Source: Lacunisphaera sp.
GTDB lineage: Bacteria; Verrucomicrobiota; Verrucomicrobiia; Opitutales; Opitutaceae
Assembly (NCBI GenBank): GCA_029945445.1
Contig: JAQSCO010000060.1
Location: 62,001 to 126,000 of the forward strand
DNA: 64,000 nucleotides
Reading direction: 5' to 3'
The translations under genes and the position numbers were made by a program. How positions within the stretch are numbered: position 1 is the stretch's first letter; each line of letters opens with the position of its first letter. Of the stretch, positions 1 through 9,019 are shown piece after piece. The notes beneath the pieces are model-generated. The model searched no databases, was not told the origin of the DNA, and was given only the letters and a program-made list of their open reading frames with translations.

Positions 1-953
1 TTATCCAAGGCGTCCAAGACGCGCCCGACCATGGCATCGGCGTAGCTGATGCAGGCCATGTAGGCCAATTGCGCTTCGCTCAGAATTCCCATGGATACAA
101 CCGTATCATACACATTCTTTTTCCGCGCCATACGGACTTTGCGCTGGGCGGGAGGAATGTCGTCGAGATCGTCCTCCTTCAGTGTCGGGTGCCACATCGT
201 CTTGAGGTCGTATTGGTCAAAATATTTTGCCGGGGCGTAATTTGGGTAGTGCGGTGCATAGAATCCCACGCCGAGGAAGAAGGGTTTTTCGTGCTGGCGG
301 CCCAGCACCCCGGCGGCCCAGTTGGCCCGCATGGTGTCGGCCATTTTTTCTTCATCCTCGTTCGGGAGTGGGGCGGTCTCCAGGAACCCGGCGTCCATAT
401 CCTGGGCGGGCTTGCCTTTGTTGAAGGCCCCGTGGGGATAGGGATCCGGGCGCGGCGCACCCGGGAAGCGCCAGGTGTCCTGGCCCCAGCCGGCGAGCTT
501 CTGCGCCTCGGTCTGCAGATGGAATTCCGTCCAACCGCGCCGGTCGAGGAAGCCGGCGGTGTGGTGATACAGTTTGCCGGTGCCGTAGGTGGCATAGCCG
601 CTCTCTTGAAAAGCCACCTGTAACGGACGCAGGTCGGGTCGTTGCACAAACGTGGGCGTCTCCTCGTAAATCCCCGTCGTGGAGGGCAGCCGCCCGGTGA
701 GAATCGAGGCGCGGGAGGGGGCGCAAAAAATTCCGACCGTGTGCGCGTTGCGGAATGTGATCCCGCGCTTGGCGAGCCGATCCAAGTTCGGGGTTTTCAC
801 GTAGGGATTCCCCATCGGCCCGATCCAGTCATTCATGTCGTCCACGGCGATCATGAGCACATTGGGCGAGTTGCGGGCGAACATCGGTCCGGGAAACGCG
901 GCGAGACCGGTCGCGAGCAACAAGAGGGACAGGGTGAGCTTCGGGGTTTTCAT
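1..953 (-). CDS. Secreted sulfatase (S1 family), C-terminus cut by window edge
   Basis: Type I sulfatase that would hydrolyse sulfate esters on a glycan outside the cytoplasm. I read the frame directly from ATG at 953. Residues 1-26 form a signal peptide, metal-binding Asp-Asp lies at about 38-39 (IAVDDMNDW), and the sulfatase signature CAPSRASILTGR starts at Cys77. Cys77 is the residue matured to formylglycine in this family, so a maturase must be encoded elsewhere. The frame stays open to base 1, giving about 317 residues, and the C-terminal third lies outside the window. It is the most distal gene of a minus-strand run of carbohydrate genes, 128 bases after the outer-membrane protein gene, which suggests that the target glycan is sulfated. 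The exact substrate cannot be told from the sequence. It is an iduronate-2-sulfatase-like or arylsulfatase-like subfamily. Confidence 0.9.
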   Translation of the reverse strand, partial: MKTPKLTLSLLLLATGLAAFPGPMFARNSPNVLMIAVDDMNDWIGPMGNPYVKTPNLDRLAKRGITFRNAHTVGIFCAPSRASILTGRLPSTTGIYEETPTFVQRPDLRPLQVAFQESGYATYGTGKLYHHTAGFLDRRGWTEFHLQTEAQKLAGWGQDTWRFPGAPRPDPYPHGAFNKGKPAQDMDAGFLETAPLPNEDEEKMADTMRANWAAGVLGRQHEKPFFLGVGFYAPHYPNYAPAKYFDQYDLKTMWHPTLKEDDLDDIPPAQRKVRMARKKNVYDTVVSMGILSEAQLAYMACISYADAMVGRVLDALD

Positions 954-1081
954 GTGAGCGGAGGGAAGGAGGACAGGGTGAGAGGGCGATGCGGGTGGGT
1001 GGCAACGCGCCGATGATCTCCGCGGAGATCCGGTGTCGACGAGGTAACCATCATCATAATTATGGGCGACTTCGCTTGGGC

Positions 1082-1738
1082 CTACAACGTGAACTTCACG
1101 CCGATGACCGGGGTGAGATCGAGTTTGAAGCTGGCGGCGGGCTCGAACTGGCGGCCTTGGGCGAAGAGGGAAAAACTTTTCGTCACGCGGTAGCGCAGCT
1201 CCGCTTCGACGTAGATTTGTTTCTGGCGGAAAATCCAGTCACCGAAGCCGTAGTCGAAGACGAGGAATCCAGATAATTTTGGGGTAAACGCCTGTGAAAT
1301 GAAAATCGCGGCTTGGGCGTCATGGTCGCGGGTGGCGATCGGATAGAGCTTGAGCGCGAAAGCGTTTCCTTGGCCGAAGGAGGTATTCCACACGAGGCCG
1401 AGACGTCCGATGCCGGCGTAGTCGGTGCCGCCGTTGGCCTCGAAGGTCAGATTCCACTTTTTCAACTTTGGATCGAGGGGCCCGAGCGACTGCATGAAAC
1501 GGATCTCTCCATAATAGGTGCTAAGATCAAATTTGTTGACCCGCTTGCCGTAGAAATCGACGAACCCGTAGGTCGCCAGCGAGGGATTGAAGTTGCCGCC
1601 GCCTTCGGCGCGGGCGGTGCCAATGGCGTAGTCGGTGTAGTAACCGGGCTGGAGCTCGAGCCACGCGGCGGTGGCAGAGAAAGCGGCGCCGAGCGCGGCG
1701 AGGAAGAAGACGGAGCGGCACAAGGTGGTGAGGGACAT
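1082..1738 (-). CDS. Putative outer-membrane beta-barrel protein
   Basis: A 218-residue protein with a clear signal peptide (about residues 1-24, ending near SATAAW). The rest is alternating aromatic and polar strands, and it ends in a short hydrophobic strand (VKFTL), as expected for a small outer-membrane barrel. The frame is open further upstream, but ATG at 1738 gives the signal peptide and clears the end of the preceding gene, so it is chosen. No enzyme motif is visible. It sits between the TIM-barrel protein gene (11 bases upstream) and the sulfatase gene in the mannan-type cluster. It may serve as a porin or surface component for oligosaccharides, which is inference from context. Confidence 0.7.
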   Translation of the reverse strand: MSLTTLCRSVFFLAALGAAFSATAAWLELQPGYYTDYAIGTARAEGGGNFNPSLATYGFVDFYGKRVNKFDLSTYYGEIRFMQSLGPLDPKLKKWNLTFEANGGTDYAGIGRLGLVWNTSFGQGNAFALKLYPIATRDHDAQAAIFISQAFTPKLSGFLVFDYGFGDWIFRQKQIYVEAELRYRVTKSFSLFAQGRQFEPAASFKLDLTPVIGVKFTL

Positions 1739-1749
1739 GGGAGCAAATG

Positions 1750-2724
1750 CTATTTGGCGGGAGAGGCGTTTGCTGCCGTCGCTTTGCGCCAGGCGGCGAT
1801 CGATCGCGGAAGGTACTCGCGGTAGTCTTCGCCATAATTCGTGTTGATCTTGAAGTTGATAAAGGCGACGTGTGCGCGGATGCCGGCGGCGTCGGTCAAC
1901 CGCACGAGACTGGCCCAGTCGAATGCGCCCCGGTCGAGCGGCTGGAGGGTCGAGCGGTCCATCGTGCGCGGCGAAGTCATGTCCACCTTCGCATCGGCGC
2001 CCGAAATGATGACGGCGCTGATGTGCGGGGCGCACGCTTTCACCACTTCGCCGAGGCGGTCGCCGTTCCCGGCGCGCATTTCGTGGCAGAGGTTGAGCAG
2101 CAGGGTGAAGTCGAGCCGGTTGATCTTTTGCACGTAGGGGAGGGCCTGCTCGGCGGAGCTGACGTAGCAGTGACTGTGCGGGTAGAGTGCGCTGCGGACG
2201 CCGTGTTCCCCCGCGAAGGCCACGGCGGCGGCGAGCGCGGCCTCGGCCTCGGGTCGGGTGAGGCCCGGCTTCTTGTTGCCGAGGATGATCCACAGCGGGA
2301 TGTCGTGCCCGGCGATTTGCCGCACGACTTCCTGATAACGTCCGGTGTCGGCGGCAGGGTCCGCAAAATCAATGCGCGTGAAGACGGCGAGGATCTTCGT
2401 GGCGTGCGGCAGCATGCAGTAGGCGAGGTGGCGCGGGAGGTTGGCCAGGGTCTCGGGCTTGTTCACATCCAGCACGAGGCCCGCAAAGCCCGCCGTGGTG
2501 GCGGCGGCGCACTGTTTTTCGGGGGAAAGGGATTCGAGTCCGCCGAAATTATAGACGTAGAGTGGGCGCGCGGTCACCGGTTCTTCCGCAGCCGGGAGGG
2601 CCGAGCCGCCGAGGGCGAGCAAGGCAGCGCCCAAAGCCAGCGTGGTGCTCGACAGACGGGGGCGAAGGTGAGAACCGGCTTTCAAAATGGACGCAAGGGG
2701 AGGGAGCAGGCGGATGGAGGCCAT
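1750..2724 (-). CDS. Secreted TIM-barrel sugar isomerase/epimerase-like protein
   Basis: 324 residues from ATG at 2724. The N-terminal hydrophobic stretch (LGAALLALGGSALPAAEE) looks like a signal peptide. The body has the repeating beta-alpha layout of the xylose isomerase-like AP endonuclease 2 superfamily, with strand-end acidic and histidine residues (for example ALYPHSHCYV and LLNLCHEM). The family isomerises or epimerises sugars, or has lost activity, so the substrate is unknown. It starts 2 bases after the mannose-6-phosphate isomerase gene and is probably translationally coupled to it. An exported member beside glycan hydrolases suggests a periplasmic role on released sugars. An upstream in-frame extension to 2919 overlaps manA and is not used. 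Confidence 0.65.
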   Translation of the reverse strand: MASIRLLPPLASILKAGSHLRPRLSSTTLALGAALLALGGSALPAAEEPVTARPLYVYNFGGLESLSPEKQCAAATTAGFAGLVLDVNKPETLANLPRHLAYCMLPHATKILAVFTRIDFADPAADTGRYQEVVRQIAGHDIPLWIILGNKKPGLTRPEAEAALAAAVAFAGEHGVRSALYPHSHCYVSSAEQALPYVQKINRLDFTLLLNLCHEMRAGNGDRLGEVVKACAPHISAVIISGADAKVDMTSPRTMDRSTLQPLDRGAFDWASLVRLTDAAGIRAHVAFINFKINTNYGEDYREYLPRSIAAWRKATAANASPAK

Positions 2725-2726
2725 CG

Positions 2727-3818
2727 CTACAGATTGGGGGTTCCCGGCGGCAGGCACTCGAGCAGGACGGCGCGGTCCGGGGCGGTGATTTCCAACTGCT
2801 TCAGACCATGCGGCACGACGATGCGGTCGAATTGCCTGAGTTCGACTGTCTCCTGCGCCGTGGCGATGCTGCACGAGCCTTCCACGACCAGCAGGATGGT
2901 GAATCCTTTGGCCTGCCATTCGCTGCGTCCGGTCACCACCGAGCGCAGCACGTTGAAACGGTCGGTCAGGCGCGCATCCACCAGGGCTTCGCGGTGCAGC
3001 GCGGGGGTTTTCTCCAGGATGCGTGGCTGGCAGCGCCAGCGTGACTGCACGGCGGCAATTGGCAGCGGCTCAAAGGAAAACATATCCAGGGCAAACTCCA
3101 CGTCACGCCCCATGAAGCGCGCCGGCTCGGGGATGACGCGGCCGGCCACGGTGAACTCCACGCGCGCCACGAAATCCGTCGGTTCCATCACCTCGACCAT
3201 CAGCACCCCGCCGCCGATGGCGTGGGGCAAACCGCCCGGCACGACATACACATCGCCGGGCTGCACGGGAATCTTCTCGAAGCATTTTTCCATCGCGGCG
3301 ATGTCCTGCTCGACGATCTGGCGGCGCAATTCCGCGCGCGTCGGCGGATGTTGAAAGCCGAGATAGATGAACGGCTCGGTCACTTCCGGGCGCGTGCTCA
3401 GGATGTAGTAGGTCTCGGTCTTGCCGCTCTCGGCGTTGAGGTGCCGGCGGGAAAAATCCACGGTGGGATGCACCTGCAGCGGCAGCCGCACTGCGGAGTC
3501 CAGATACTTCACCAGCACCATGGGGTTCGTGCCGAAGCGGGCCACATGCGCCGCGCCCAGGAAATATTCCGCGTCCGCCGCGACCAGGTCCGCCAGCACC
3601 GCCTCGCCGCCGGAAAAAACCACCCGCGACAGGCCTTCCGTGAGGTGCTCGCGGTTCGGATTGATGGCGCGCGTGGTCGAGCCGAGCCAGTCTTCGGGAA
3701 ACGTGCTGTCCGCGGGCGCGGCGAGGCCGGCCATGCGGTCGAGCATGAGCCCGCCCGAGTAGGTGCGCCACACCCGGTTCGGGGGGAGGCGGAGAATCTT
3801 GTCGCGATGCGCGGTCAT
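2727..3818 (-). CDS. manA: Mannose-6-phosphate isomerase, class I type
   Basis: 363-residue cytoplasmic cupin enzyme expected to interconvert mannose 6-phosphate and fructose 6-phosphate, feeding mannose into glycolysis. The zinc ligands of type I isomerases are visible: Gln115 and His117 in LPLQVHP, Glu135 in SGKTETYYIL, and His199 in GGLPHAIG. The length fits the shorter bacterial forms. Its start ATG (3816-3818) overlaps the stop of the transporter gene by four bases, so the two are translationally coupled. The setting, downstream of GH92 and GH99-like mannosidases and a sugar carrier, fits a role in using released mannose. Specificity for free versus phosphorylated mannose is not decided by sequence alone. 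Confidence 0.87.
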   Translation of the reverse strand: MTAHRDKILRLPPNRVWRTYSGGLMLDRMAGLAAPADSTFPEDWLGSTTRAINPNREHLTEGLSRVVFSGGEAVLADLVAADAEYFLGAAHVARFGTNPMVLVKYLDSAVRLPLQVHPTVDFSRRHLNAESGKTETYYILSTRPEVTEPFIYLGFQHPPTRAELRRQIVEQDIAAMEKCFEKIPVQPGDVYVVPGGLPHAIGGGVLMVEVMEPTDFVARVEFTVAGRVIPEPARFMGRDVEFALDMFSFEPLPIAAVQSRWRCQPRILEKTPALHREALVDARLTDRFNVLRSVVTGRSEWQAKGFTILLVVEGSCSIATAQETVELRQFDRIVVPHGLKQLEITAPDRAVLLECLPPGTPNL

Positions 3819-5143
3819 GCTTCCTCCGGCAGTTGCATGGGTTCAAGCCTGGGCAGCAGCAGGTGGAAAATCCCCAGCGCCACGAGGTAGACACCGGAGG
3901 CGATCGCAAACGGGATCGTGTAGCTGTGCGTCGTGTCGAGGATGAAGCCGACCAGCTTGGCGACGAACATGCCGCCGACGGCCGCCGCCATGCCACCGAT
4001 GCCCGCGAGGGAACTGACCGCATGCTTCGGCACGGTGTCGGTCGCGACGGTGAAGAGATTGGCGGAGAAGCCCAGATGCGCCGCGGCGGCCAGGCCAATG
4101 AGGAGCACCGACGGCCAGAGGCCGATCTTGAACGAGACCAGGAAGACCGGCAGGACGCACAGGGCGCAGCCCAGCATCACGGTCTTGCGCGCGGCGTTGA
4201 TGCTCCAGCCGCGATTGATCAGCTTCATCGAAAGCCAGCCGCCGCTCACGCTGCCGATGTCCGCCATGATGTAGATGACCATCACCGGCAGGGCCATCGC
4301 CGCGGCGGAGGCGGCGGCGGAACCGGTGGTGAGGTTGTATTGTTTCGCGAGAAAGCCGGGAACCCAGAACAGATAAAACCACCAGACCGGATCGCTCAGG
4401 CCCTTCGCCAGCAGGAACGCCCACGTCTGCCGGTGGCCGAACAGCTGGAACCAGGAAACCTTGCCGGTGGGGGGGCTCGGGTCGCTGCGGATGTAGGCCA
4501 GCTCGGACTTTTTCAACCACGGGTGCTTGTCCGGACTGCGGTAGCCGATGAGCCACGCGCAAACCCAAACGACGTCCAGCGTGGCGGTGAACAGAAACGC
4601 GAACGGCCAGGCGACCAGCTTCAGGATCACTGGCACGACCAGCGGCGTGATCGTCGCCCCCACCGAGGAACCGGCGTTCACCACGCCCATGCCGATGGCG
4701 CGCTCCTTGCGCGGGAACCATTCGCTGACCGTCTTGGCGCACCCCGGCCAGCAGCCTGATTCGCCAAAGCCCAGCGCAAAACGCGCGAGGCAAAAGCCCA
4801 GCACCGTGCTCACGAAGCTGTGGCTCGCGGCGGCGATCGCGCACATCCCGACCACCAGCGCCATGCCCGCGCGCGTGCCGAGCCGGTCAATCACCCGGCT
4901 CACCGTGATCAGGCCGATGGCGTAGGCGAGTTGGAAACAGAAAACGACGTTGGCGTAGTCCGTCTCCGACCAGTGCAGGTCCTGCATGATGGTCGGCTTC
5001 AGCACGCCGAGGAGAAAGCGGTCCATGTAGTTGATCGTCGTCGCGCAAAACAGCACGCCGAGAATCACCCAGCGAAAACGGCCCGGCGACGATGGGCTGG
5101 GTGGTGCGCCGGCGGTTTCAGGCCGGGAGGGGATGGGGGTCAT
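3815..5143 (-). CDS. MFS transporter, anion:cation symporter (hexuronate ExuT-like) family
   Basis: 442-residue inner-membrane carrier with about 12 hydrophobic segments. The family signatures of hexuronate/phthalate-type symporters are present: NYMDRFLLGVLKPTI in helix 1, GTRAGMALVVGMCA after the first loop, and GESGCWPGCAKTVSEWFP before helix 5. ATG at 5143 is chosen because it places a short cytoplasmic tail before the first helix, whereas the longer open frame to 5227 adds a basic, non-conserved stretch running into the GH99-like gene. It overlaps manA by four bases and lies 22 bases after the GH99-like gene. It probably imports monosaccharide or uronate released by the cluster. Substrate is inferred. 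Confidence 0.85.
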   Translation of the reverse strand: MTPIPSRPETAGAPPSPSSPGRFRWVILGVLFCATTINYMDRFLLGVLKPTIMQDLHWSETDYANVVFCFQLAYAIGLITVSRVIDRLGTRAGMALVVGMCAIAAASHSFVSTVLGFCLARFALGFGESGCWPGCAKTVSEWFPRKERAIGMGVVNAGSSVGATITPLVVPVILKLVAWPFAFLFTATLDVVWVCAWLIGYRSPDKHPWLKKSELAYIRSDPSPPTGKVSWFQLFGHRQTWAFLLAKGLSDPVWWFYLFWVPGFLAKQYNLTTGSAAASAAAMALPVMVIYIMADIGSVSGGWLSMKLINRGWSINAARKTVMLGCALCVLPVFLVSFKIGLWPSVLLIGLAAAAHLGFSANLFTVATDTVPKHAVSSLAGIGGMAAAVGGMFVAKLVGFILDTTHSYTIPFAIASGVYLVALGIFHLLLPRLEPMQLPEEA

Positions 5144-5165
5144 GGGTGGGAGGGGTTGGACAATT

Positions 5166-6536
5166 TCACGGGTCGATCGGGCGAGCCGCGGTCGGCACGA
5201 ATTCCTTGCGCAGGGCGCGGCCGGCATAGTCGGCCATTTGCAAATACCAGTCGCTCGGAAGTTTCTCCCCGTCGGCGTCCTGCGGCAGGAAGCGGCGGTC
5301 CGCCGGCATCACGGGCTGGGTGGCGGCGCTGGGAGATACCTTATACATCGCCGTGCCCTCATCGATCTCGTCGAAGATGGCGTTGTAGAGCATGGTGGCG
5401 TTGGCTGAAACCAGGTTGTGCACTTGCGACCAATAGAAACGGCCGCCCTGTCGCGGGATGGCGTTGTAGACCTTGGCCGGATTGGCGTTGTGGTAGGAGT
5501 AGCTGGGATAGACGGCGGGTATGTATTCAATGCCGAGCCGGGCACATTCGGCCATGTCGGGAACGACCACCTTCTCCAGCCACTGCCGGGCGCCCGCCTC
5601 GTCGCCGAAGCGGCCGACCGGCCACGCGGAAACCACATCGAACGACCGGAACACCGCCGGCCAGCCGGGATCGGGCTTCACGTCCGAGCCCTGCGTGCGC
5701 CAGTAACCCGGCAACGCGCCCATCAGCGTGACGCGGTATTTTTCCGGCGCATCCCGCTTGAGCCAGTTGATGAGCTCCGTGGCCTCCGCCGGCGTGATCA
5801 GGCGTTTGCCGCCCGAGTTGCCGAAATTGCGCAGCACGAGCAAAGGCCGGCCCTTGTGATGCAGATACCTCGGGCTGGCCGTGATTTTCAGGTCATCAAC
5901 CAGGGACTTCCAGTCGTTCTTGATGTCCTGCACGACCGACGGCCCATCGTAGTCCGAGATGTCGTATTGCACGGCGAACACGCGGCCATACGCCTCGGCG
6001 GACTGGCGGATATTATCGAGAACGCGGTTGTAGAAGGTGCGGTATTCCGGGCGGCTGGCGACGCGGCTGATGAACCGATAGTGCATCGCCCCATCCAGAT
6101 TGTAGTCCCGCATCCAGCGGAAGTGGCGCATGACGGTCTTGAGGTTCCACGCGGAATAGACCTTGGCGGTGGAGCCGTCGGGATACTTCAGGTCGGTGTC
6201 GTAAAGTTCATCGGCATCGTATTCCGAAAGATCCGGCCACATTTGCACGCGGGCGTTGGTGGCGTCGGGCTTATCCCGGTTCGAGCTCCAGTGATTCCAC
6301 TCGCGGACCGGGCTGCCATCGCCTGCCGCCGAGAACCAGCCTTGGTAGCCGAAGACCAACTTGCCCTGCAACGTCGTGGGATCGATCTGGCGCGGGGTGG
6401 CGGGTTCGTATTTGCCCGACGGGGCAGGGGACCTGGCTTCGGCTGCCGGCTGGTTTGCGGAGTGACCGTTGTTCGACAGAACAAACGACAGCAGCAGGAT
6501 GGCGGCGGCGGATTTCTGCTTAGCGGACGTGCTCAT
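5166..6536 (-). CDS. GH71/GH99-like glycoside hydrolase, probable endo-alpha-mannosidase type
   Basis: 456 residues with an N-terminal signal peptide (about 1-27). The family hallmark GYQGWFSAAGDGS is at 63-75, HWSSNRDKPD follows, and a TIM-barrel body runs to about 400. FDEIDEGTAM (388-397) carries Glu390 and Glu393 with the i, i+3 spacing of the catalytic glutamates described in GH99 endo-alpha-1,2-mannosidases. It would cut internal alpha-mannosidic bonds outside the cell. The gene is 15 bases downstream of a GH92 exo-mannosidase gene, which is the classic endo/exo pair for alpha-mannan or high-mannose N-glycans. GH71 (alpha-1,3-glucanase) is a less likely alternative given this pairing. 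Confidence 0.83.
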   Translation of the reverse strand: MSTSAKQKSAAAILLLSFVLSNNGHSANQPAAEARSPAPSGKYEPATPRQIDPTTLQGKLVFGYQGWFSAAGDGSPVREWNHWSSNRDKPDATNARVQMWPDLSEYDADELYDTDLKYPDGSTAKVYSAWNLKTVMRHFRWMRDYNLDGAMHYRFISRVASRPEYRTFYNRVLDNIRQSAEAYGRVFAVQYDISDYDGPSVVQDIKNDWKSLVDDLKITASPRYLHHKGRPLLVLRNFGNSGGKRLITPAEATELINWLKRDAPEKYRVTLMGALPGYWRTQGSDVKPDPGWPAVFRSFDVVSAWPVGRFGDEAGARQWLEKVVVPDMAECARLGIEYIPAVYPSYSYHNANPAKVYNAIPRQGGRFYWSQVHNLVSANATMLYNAIFDEIDEGTAMYKVSPSAATQPVMPADRRFLPQDADGEKLPSDWYLQMADYAGRALRKEFVPTAARPIDP

Positions 6537-6551
6537 CGAGAGGGGTGGTGG

Positions 6552-8858
6552 TCATGGCTGGCTGGCATCAATGGCGGGCGGCAACTCGCTGGCTGCCGTG
6601 CCCCAAGCGGAGGCTTTGTTGCCCAGAGTGAAATGAATCGTGCCGCCGTTGGCCAACAGGGACCACGGAATCCACGAACTCCGCCAGTCGCGTCCGTTCA
6701 ACGTCATCGTTTGCACATAACAATTCTCCGCCGTCGCGTGCTCGCCGATGATCTGGATCGTCTGGCCGTTTTGCAGCTGGATGGTGGCTTGGGGAAACAA
6801 CGGGCTGTGCACGGCCAGTCCGCCGAAACCGGGGATCATCGGGTAAAAACCCAGCGCGGAAAACACATACCAGGACGACAGCGAACCGGCGTCGTCATTG
6901 CCCGGCAGGCCGCTGGGTTGATCGGTGAACAACTCGTCTTGAATGCGGCGGACGACTTTCTGGGCGCGCGCGGGGGCGCCGGCAAAATTGTAAATCCAAG
7001 GAATCCCCTCGCCGGGTTCGTTGCCCATATAGGCGAACTCCGAGCGCATGCCCGCATTCAACTGGGTGAAAAAGCGATCCAGCCGGGCGGTGGCCTTGGC
7101 CGGGCCGCCCATGCGGTCAATCAACCGAGGGAGATCGAAATTGACCATCCAGACGGTTTGCTCGGGCGAGGCTTCGACGAAGGTTTGCTTCATGTCGGTG
7201 ACTCCGCCTTGGGCCAGATCGGTGTGCCACGAACCGTCGGCATTGCGCGGACGGAGCAGTCCGCTTTCCGCGTGGAAAAGATTGGTCCAGTTCCGGGCGC
7301 TCTTGAGGTAGCGGGAGTATTTTTCCTGGTCGCCCAGCGCCCGGGCGAATTGGGCCAACGCATAATCGGTGTTGCTGTATTCCAGACTGACGCTGACGGC
7401 ATCGGGCACGTAGCCGAGCGTCAGGTAGTCCTGCAGCCCTTTGCGCACCTCGAAGCCATCCGAGGTCGTGCCGGGCTGCGAGGCGCCCAGGTGCATGGCC
7501 GCCAGCGCCCCTTGCGTGTCAAAGTTCGTCGCGCCAAACGCATGGGACGAGGCGATGATGATGGGCGGCCCGTCCCCGACCATGCCGCCGGAATTGCGAT
7601 TGACCTGCTGCCAGCGCGCCAGGCCCCCGCCGTCGGACCGCACGCTCGCATCCTGCTGGGCGTAGTTGACCAGCGATTGCATGACATCGCTGCTTTCCCT
7701 GGGCGTCAGGATGGCCGTGAGCGGCGAGAGCGAACGATACTGATCCCAGCCGGGAATGTTCTGATACTGATGGCGGCCAGGCTCAACGGAGTGAATCTTT
7801 TCGTCCATGCCCGGATACTGGCCGTTCACATCGTCCAGCAGATTGGGGTGGATGAAACAATGGTAGAGCGCCGTGTAGAAAACCCGCTTCCGCGCATCGT
7901 CGCCGCCCGCCACCTGGATGCGGTTCAGCTCCACGTTCCACGCCGCCTCGGCTTTCGCGCGGGCAGCGGCAAAGTTCCAGTCCGGAATCTCGGCGGCGAG
8001 ATTCGCCCGGGCATTTTCCACACTGACGTAGGAGATGCCCACGCGCACGCGCACGGTGGGGTGCGTGGTCGGATCAAAGGCCAGGATCGCGCCGCAGTCG
8101 TCGCCGCTGACGGCGGTTTCGGTGCTGAGGCCTTCGTCCTTCCAGGTGCGGACGCTCTGGAACGGCTGCTCGAACCGGGCGGAGAAATAGATCGTGTAAG
8201 GCCGCTTGCCGCCACCGATGGCCGTATTGCGATAGCCCGAAACCTCGTTGCCACTGATGGTCACGGCACTGCCCGCGCGCATCATCAACGTGGCGGGCCC
8301 ACCGGCTAGGAAACTAAACTGCGCCAGACCCGCCCGCAGGCTGACGGTCAGCTCAGTCTCGATGCCGTTGTCCGCCTTGACGCGATAATAGCCGGGCGAC
8401 GCCTGCTCGTGCTGGTGGGAAAAGGCCAGGGCGAAGCGGCTGAAATTCGGGCCCGGCGAAGTCGTGACCGGCTGGAGCGTGGGCATGAACGGCAGGTCCT
8501 TCAGGGTGACCACGCCGCGCCCGCTGAAATGCGTCAGGCTGAAGCCTTCGATGAATTGGTCGGGATACCAGTAGCCGCTGGAGATTTTATTGGCGGTGGT
8601 CGTGTCCGGACTCCACGCCAGCATGCCGCGCGGCGCGACTGCGCCCGGGAAAACGTTGCCCGTGTCAAAGGCGATGCCGAACATCGAGCCGGGGCTCGGG
8701 TCAGTGCCGATGAAGGGGCTGACAAATTGCGTCAGCGGAGTGGGCTTCACTGCGCCGGCTGCAACGGACTGGAATAATGCGGCGGTGCAAATTCCGATGG
8801 CGAACATCAGCCGGGCAGGGCGGGCAGCAGTTAATACGGGTTTCGTTATCATGGTCAC
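6552..8858 (-). CDS. GH92 alpha-1,2-mannosidase family protein
   Basis: 768-residue secreted exo-alpha-mannosidase of family GH92. The N-terminus has a hydrophobic signal (about 15-36), followed by the beta-sandwich start FVSPFIGTDPSPGSMFG and GNVFPGAVAPRGMLAWSPD. The catalytic (alpha/alpha)6 domain holds NEPGEGIPWIYNFAG near 613 (general-acid region) and GNDDAGSLSSWYVFSALG near 653 (general-base Asp). Length and motif order match calcium-dependent GH92 enzymes. It is the second gene of the minus-strand mannan cluster and would trim mannose from chain ends produced by the GH99-like enzyme. Linkage specificity (1,2, 1,3, 1,4 or 1,6) differs among subfamilies and cannot be fixed here. Confidence 0.92.
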   Translation of the reverse strand: MTMITKPVLTAARPARLMFAIGICTAALFQSVAAGAVKPTPLTQFVSPFIGTDPSPGSMFGIAFDTGNVFPGAVAPRGMLAWSPDTTTANKISSGYWYPDQFIEGFSLTHFSGRGVVTLKDLPFMPTLQPVTTSPGPNFSRFALAFSHQHEQASPGYYRVKADNGIETELTVSLRAGLAQFSFLAGGPATLMMRAGSAVTISGNEVSGYRNTAIGGGKRPYTIYFSARFEQPFQSVRTWKDEGLSTETAVSGDDCGAILAFDPTTHPTVRVRVGISYVSVENARANLAAEIPDWNFAAARAKAEAAWNVELNRIQVAGGDDARKRVFYTALYHCFIHPNLLDDVNGQYPGMDEKIHSVEPGRHQYQNIPGWDQYRSLSPLTAILTPRESSDVMQSLVNYAQQDASVRSDGGGLARWQQVNRNSGGMVGDGPPIIIASSHAFGATNFDTQGALAAMHLGASQPGTTSDGFEVRKGLQDYLTLGYVPDAVSVSLEYSNTDYALAQFARALGDQEKYSRYLKSARNWTNLFHAESGLLRPRNADGSWHTDLAQGGVTDMKQTFVEASPEQTVWMVNFDLPRLIDRMGGPAKATARLDRFFTQLNAGMRSEFAYMGNEPGEGIPWIYNFAGAPARAQKVVRRIQDELFTDQPSGLPGNDDAGSLSSWYVFSALGFYPMIPGFGGLAVHSPLFPQATIQLQNGQTIQIIGEHATAENCYVQTMTLNGRDWRSSWIPWSLLANGGTIHFTLGNKASAWGTAASELPPAIDASQP

Positions 8859-9019
8859 AGGCGGGTTAAGTTTTGATCTGAGATTTTGTTGTTGGTTGGA
8901 GCGTCATCCCGTCTCAGCGGACTTTTGCTGGCGGCAAGGAAACTGGATCTTCAGCGCGCTGAGTCGGGAGGGGGGTTCCTGTCGGTTGGGGAGCTACTGC
9001 GAGGGAATTTCCTCGACGA

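Noticed and set aside
5418..8309. A 963-codon open frame on the plus strand
   Set aside because: It is antisense to the GH92 and GH99-like genes. High GC at third positions creates long open antisense frames, and the translation has no recognisable domain.
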